NCBI GenBank assembly: GCA_020831765.1
Contig: JAFIFY010000080.1
Span: forward strand, 1-38,266
Origin: Phycisphaeraceae bacterium
GTDB lineage: Bacteria > Planctomycetota > Phycisphaerae > Phycisphaerales > Phycisphaeraceae
Direction: 5' to 3'
DNA length: 38,266 nucleotides
This document shows positions 34,652 to 38,266 of this stretch, one piece after another. The stretch's first letter is position 1. Every line of letters begins with the position of its first letter. The position numbers were made by a program, and so were the translations under genes. The notes under the pieces were generated by a model. It was not told the origin of the DNA and ran no database searches. It saw nothing but the letters and a program-made list of their open reading frames with translations.

Positions 34652-36928
34652 TCAGTGGGGAGCACGCGGAACCTGTTCACCGTCCCATGGCATGGCCGGA
34701 ACCTCCTCGTCCATTCCTTCCATCTCTCGGATCACAGCAGGAAGCATGTGTGCCTCCATGTACGCGGTCGAACCATCCGTGAACGCCACAGCGGTGCCAC
34801 CACGGGCTCGAAGCATCGCACGGTCGTAGGCGACGGGAATGAACGGACTCTCAATCCAGCGGTCCGAACGAATGTAGACATAGCTGCTGTTCCTCTCGGC
34901 CCAAGCCCTGAGTTCAGCATTGGAGGCGCCTTGCCGGGGTGGAGTCGGCGGCGTGGGTTCATAAGGTGAAATCAGTATCAAAGGGTCCATTCCCCTGATC
35001 AACAAGTCGCCGAGCGAATCGGGAGTCGTGCGATTTTGCGCCACATGAATCGCGGTGAACTGCGCAATTCCTCGCGCGTTGGCCTGAGACTTAATTCGAT
35101 TGGCCGTCTGCCTGGCCTGGCCCAGCGCCGGTAGCGTCGTGCCAATGAATACGGGAAGCGTTGCGGTCGAGAGCCCGGAAAGCTGCATGGTCGCTATCTT
35201 CCCGGCCATCGGCCAAGATTCGACGGAGCGGAAGTGGAAGCCGTGCTCATCGACATGGAACGTCGAGACGGATGGCCCGAGTGTGGGCATGATCCGCGAG
35301 AGCGGCGGCAGGGCGATCGCCGGCACATTCTCGATATCGACCAGTTCAGCCATGCCCAACGGCAATCGACCGACGATCGACAACAGGGGATACGACCGCG
35401 GAAACAGGCGGGGCACATCCACATAGGAGAAGCCGGCCGGAGCTTCCACGGCCAGTTGGCGGCGCAGGGCCGTCAGCTTCTCGGATTGCCAGAGTGAGGG
35501 CGCATCGGCTGGTCGTTCCAGAACACCCAACAGAATCTCGGGAGTCAGCGCCACAAGCAGTTGATCGTCTGCAACAGTCCAGGCGAAGCTGAGCAGCGGC
35601 ATCCCGATGTGATGAATGGTTCGCTCGCCGATCCGGCGTGAACGAATCTGAATGGAAACGTCCTCGTTGCCCTGCTCCCGGGTCAGTTGTAACAATTGAA
35701 GGTTGGCCAGATTGATGGTCCTTGCCATCGCGTGTTGAAATCGGGTCGCATCCCGAAGCGGATTGACCAGCACCAGCCCAAAGGGGAACTCCCCGCCGAT
35801 CGTGGGGTCGGCGAAATACAGCCACTCGGTTCCCAGCGCGGCCAGAAGGTCCTGTTCAATGTTGAACCCCACCATCGCATTGACTTCCGTGAGGCCCTCG
35901 TTGAATTCCTGAAGCTTCTCAGGCTCAAGTTCGCCGGCCACGCGTCGGAACTCGTTGAGGATTCGCGAGGGATCCACCTGAATCGCACCCGCGACGGTGG
36001 CCCCGGCCGGGATGCTCCGCCAGGCGCGTTCGCTCAGGGGAGCGTGGTCAAGCAGCGCGGCCAGGCCCCGGCGTGGGGCCGGTGCTTCGACGAAGATGCG
36101 CGTGCCCCACTTGCGCCCATCAAAACCTGTCGTGAACGTCGCCCGCTTGATGCCATCCATACCCAGCGGCCCGGCCAACGCCGGCAGCATCATCACCGGA
36201 TCGGGCATGACGACATCCCTTTCCGCCCCGAACGCGGCCATCCGATTAAACTGGGTCAGAATGCCCTCCACATCGACATAACCCACCAACACGGGGCTTG
36301 GCAGCACGTGCCGCATGGATGCTCGAAACGGGCCGTGGGCGGATAGGACGCCGACGGGCTGAGCCGCCGCATCCGGACTGAAACCCAAGGTCGCCATGAT
36401 CGGACCGGGGAGGTCTGCCGGCGCGATCAGAATGTCGCCCCGGTCATTGCGATTGACCTGAATCGGCGCCGGCGCGCCCCGCTGCCCGAGCGCATCGAGG
36501 ATTCGATGCAAACGTTCCCCATCCTCGCCGGCGGAGATGACAAACGCGCTGTTCATCTGGGGCGGCGCTTCATCCGAAAACACAAGTCCACCCAGATAGA
36601 AGGCGACCGGATACTTCCAAATCGCATCGAACAGCGCGACCGCTGCCTTGGTTTCGGGCTCGTCCAGCTCCGTTCCAGCCCCACCACCATGCTTGAGCAG
36701 CTCGCTGAACAACTCAGGCATCAGCTCGCCGGCGATCTGACGAAAGCCGGATTGGTCGAGCAACTGTTTGAGATGGCTCTGTTCATAGCCGGGCCCGAGA
36801 TTCTTTGAGCCGGTCCACGCCACGTAAATCAGCGCATCGGAAGGCACGCGATCGGCCAAGGGCTGGGCCGAAGCGGTGTGAGATGTCAGCAGGGCAAGAA
36901 CAACGGCAATCCATCCAGAACGAAGCAT
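34652..36928 (-). CDS. Large secreted protein with pseudopilin-like segment
   Basis: The protein has 758 aa. A signal peptide is cleaved after about residue 21 (TASA|QP), and AAGGGG precedes the ATG. The body (about 22-590) resembles large planctomycete exported proteins of the DUF3352 type: PSDALIYVAWTGSKNLGPG near the start, then repeated alpha/beta segments. At about residues 598-620 LPALGQARQTANRIKSQANA looks like the segment after the N-terminal helix of planctomycete pseudopilins (LLPALxxAR.. type). An ending of MPWDGEQVPRAPH follows a stretch resembling their C-terminal region (FTDGSTAYME). This suggests a fusion or an evolved relationship. Its function is unknown; it is convergent with ilvB across the terminator. 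Confidence 0.75.
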   Translation of the reverse strand: MLRSGWIAVVLALLTSHTASAQPLADRVPSDALIYVAWTGSKNLGPGYEQSHLKQLLDQSGFRQIAGELMPELFSELLKHGGGAGTELDEPETKAAVALFDAIWKYPVAFYLGGLVFSDEAPPQMNSAFVISAGEDGERLHRILDALGQRGAPAPIQVNRNDRGDILIAPADLPGPIMATLGFSPDAAAQPVGVLSAHGPFRASMRHVLPSPVLVGYVDVEGILTQFNRMAAFGAERDVVMPDPVMMLPALAGPLGMDGIKRATFTTGFDGRKWGTRIFVEAPAPRRGLAALLDHAPLSERAWRSIPAGATVAGAIQVDPSRILNEFRRVAGELEPEKLQEFNEGLTEVNAMVGFNIEQDLLAALGTEWLYFADPTIGGEFPFGLVLVNPLRDATRFQHAMARTINLANLQLLQLTREQGNEDVSIQIRSRRIGERTIHHIGMPLLSFAWTVADDQLLVALTPEILLGVLERPADAPSLWQSEKLTALRRQLAVEAPAGFSYVDVPRLFPRSYPLLSIVGRLPLGMAELVDIENVPAIALPPLSRIMPTLGPSVSTFHVDEHGFHFRSVESWPMAGKIATMQLSGLSTATLPVFIGTTLPALGQARQTANRIKSQANARGIAQFTAIHVAQNRTTPDSLGDLLIRGMDPLILISPYEPTPPTPPRQGASNAELRAWAERNSSYVYIRSDRWIESPFIPVAYDRAMLRARGGTAVAFTDGSTAYMEAHMLPAVIREMEGMDEEVPAMPWDGEQVPRAPH

Positions 36929-37104
36929 GTCGATCCCCTTCTTGGTGGAGGCGAGTCAGATCTCGAACACGCAGGCAGTATAGCCTCGAAAAGCCGGCAA
37001 GCGCAAATCCGCCCCGCCCCCGGGCCGCATGGCTCAAGGCACGCCCAAATTCGACCGAAATTCCAAATGCGACGTCGCGCTCGCGCATTGCAGCCTTACC
37101 GTAT

Positions 37105-37147
37105 CAAGGGCCGTCCGACCGGTCTCCGTCGGGCGGTCCTTGTTCTT
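37105..37147 (+). terminator. Terminator-like hairpin in the gene-poor right end
   Basis: Arms CAAGGGCCGTCCGAC (37105-37119) and GTCGGGCGGTCCTTG (37128-37142) pair over 15 bp with two G-U wobbles when transcribed from the plus strand; the minus transcript would have A-C mismatches instead. TTCTT follows. No plus-strand gene ends nearby, so it may close a small RNA or a decayed gene. Confidence 0.45.
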
Positions 37148-37597
37148 CGGCTTAGCCCGTCTCGAACTACCGGCAGACGCCGGATCCAGCCAGAGTAAGG
37201 TTTCCATCTTCTGGAGATGAAAATTACTTTCGGTTTCAGCGAAGCAGCGAGTTCCTTACCGTCCGAGTCAGTTCGTCGAGAAGCTTCAGCAGGATGGCCA
37301 TTGGCTGCATGCGGATCACTCGCCGGGTCTGGTGCTTGCCGTGGCAGGGGGTATGCCTGGCGATGTATCAACGCTACCCTCAGCAGTTTGTGGCCCGCGG
37401 AGATGGCGGCGGATCAGGCCGACTCCGGGGAGATCTAAGGAGTTGGAGGCAGAAGTTCGCCCGGCTTGACGTGATGCTTCCGAGTAAAAGCCTATCCCGA
37501 CAGCGACATACACAGACCGGTGTTGGAGCACTTGGAAAACGGCAGCGTTCGGCGAGGCGTGACCAAACGATCCATCACGCCCAACGGGAAGTAGGAG

Positions 37598-37792
37598 TCA
37601 CCGAGCGAAGGGCGTGCCGGGCATCGGGTCTGCCAACATCCGAGCTAAGGCCACCGGGTGGTCCATGCGATGGGGTTGGGCGATGGGTTCAGTGTCGGCC
37701 GGTACCGTGAGCGGCCACTTGGGCCGACGAACGGCCGCACCGGTGTAAACCCACGGATCGTGGGCCAAGTCGCGGCGATAGTTGAACCAAGC
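37598..37792 (-). other. Possible remnant of a degenerate coding region
   Basis: A 64-codon minus-strand frame between a TAG (37793-37795) and a TGA (37598-37600) has high G+C at third positions, like real genes here, and residues such as NYRRDLAHDPWVYTGA and MDHPVALARMLADPM. It has no start codon of its own near the left boundary of the frame other than internal ones, and no family is recognised. It may be the tail of a broken gene. Confidence 0.25.
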
Positions 37793-38266
37793 CTATGACT
37801 TGCCAGACCATCGGGCAGTACCTTGGCGTATGAATCGGATGCCCTAATCAGTGAGCGGCGGGAGCGCGGTCTGTAGTTCACGCCTCGGGGTGCTGCGCTG
37901 AAAAACAGTAACTTCACCGAATGTTCAGAGCGGCAGACCTGAGTCCATTTCTTGGACAGTTTCGCTCATTGGACGGGGCCGTGTCGCATTTACGCATTTT
38001 TGCAACACGATCGCGCAAGGCATTTTCGAACCGGAAGCACGTTCCAGTGGAATTGTTACTGGATATGCGAATCCTTAATTCCGACTGAAACTCAGGCATG
38101 GGCGAATTGCCATCTTTTTTCAGTGCAATATCCGGGCTTTTGGCAAATCATTCAGACATGCTTATGGCATCTGACGAGATACTGCCATGTTACATACCAT
38201 AGAAAGTTGGGTAAAAAACATTCTGATTCAGAGAAATTTTTTGAGTACAAATTTGACAATACGGAA

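Larger units (their letters stand above)
36929..38266. other. Gene-poor right end
   Basis: Over 1.3 kb follow the start of the secreted protein gene with no convincing intact gene. Short frames in all phases lack ribosome sites and family features. A 15-bp stem with a T-rich tail lies at 37105-37147, and a coding-like fragment lies at 37598-37792 (minus). From about 38100 to the end the DNA turns AT-rich with several long A or T runs, unlike the rest of the window. It could be a promoter region of a gene beyond the edge or an acquired piece. Confidence 0.5.

Noticed and set aside
37217-37438. Short plus-strand frame of 73 codons at the right end
   Set aside because: It has low-complexity residues, no ribosome site and no recognisable family.

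Overview
The window is GC-rich bacterial DNA whose gene content points to a planctomycete, most likely of the Phycisphaerae type. Supporting signs are very large secreted TPR proteins, a ResB-CcsA fusion next to NrfHA, PEGA and PsbP-like lipoproteins, a secreted protein with a planctomycete-style pseudopilin-like segment, a fungal-like acetolactate synthase, and ribosomal genes outside the usual str operon order. This assignment is inferred from gene families recalled from memory; no database search was possible.

Layout. 1-270: a decayed IS3-family orfA fragment. 271-819: a PsbP/DcrB-like lipoprotein (-). 1397-8264: two exported TPR proteins of 1803 and 464 aa (+). 8587-11190: a receiver-domain protein, groES and groEL (+), closed by a clear intrinsic terminator. 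11512-15673: a minus-strand block, read in order of transcription as rpsL, rpsG, rpsU, rsfS, hemB and two small membrane-protein genes, started by a good sigma-70-like promoter at 15742-15771. 16037-18844: an orphan nuoA, ribF, nrnA and a small conserved protein (+). 18960-25088: a lipoprotein, a ResB-CcsA cytochrome c assembly fusion, NrfH and NrfA (+), which together form a module for ammonifying nitrite reduction. 25140-28257: an ABC-3 metal transporter permease and ATPase, a single-domain response regulator and a degenerate DUF2064 protein (-). 28517-30472: a secreted heparinase II/III-like polysaccharide lyase (+). 30488-32204: SixA, a DUF971 protein and a PEGA lipoprotein (-). 32354-34565: a branched-chain amino acid leader region and ilvB (+). 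34652-36928: a large secreted protein (-). 36929-38266: no convincing intact gene, and the last ~170 bases are AT-rich.

The most interesting signal is upstream of ilvB. A near-consensus promoter places transcription start next to the ATG of a 26-codon peptide in which 14 residues are Ile, Leu or Val. A stem can form between the end of this peptide gene and the sequence just after its stop, and that second strand can instead pair with a third segment that otherwise folds on itself. This is the geometry of ribosome-mediated attenuation, here with an apparently leaderless leader peptide and no U-tract terminator. Other leads are a native Arg at S12 position 88, a CxxCH first heme in NrfA, several genes whose -10 box predicts leaderless mRNA, and GGGGCC-type repeats at the rpsL/nuoA divergent region.
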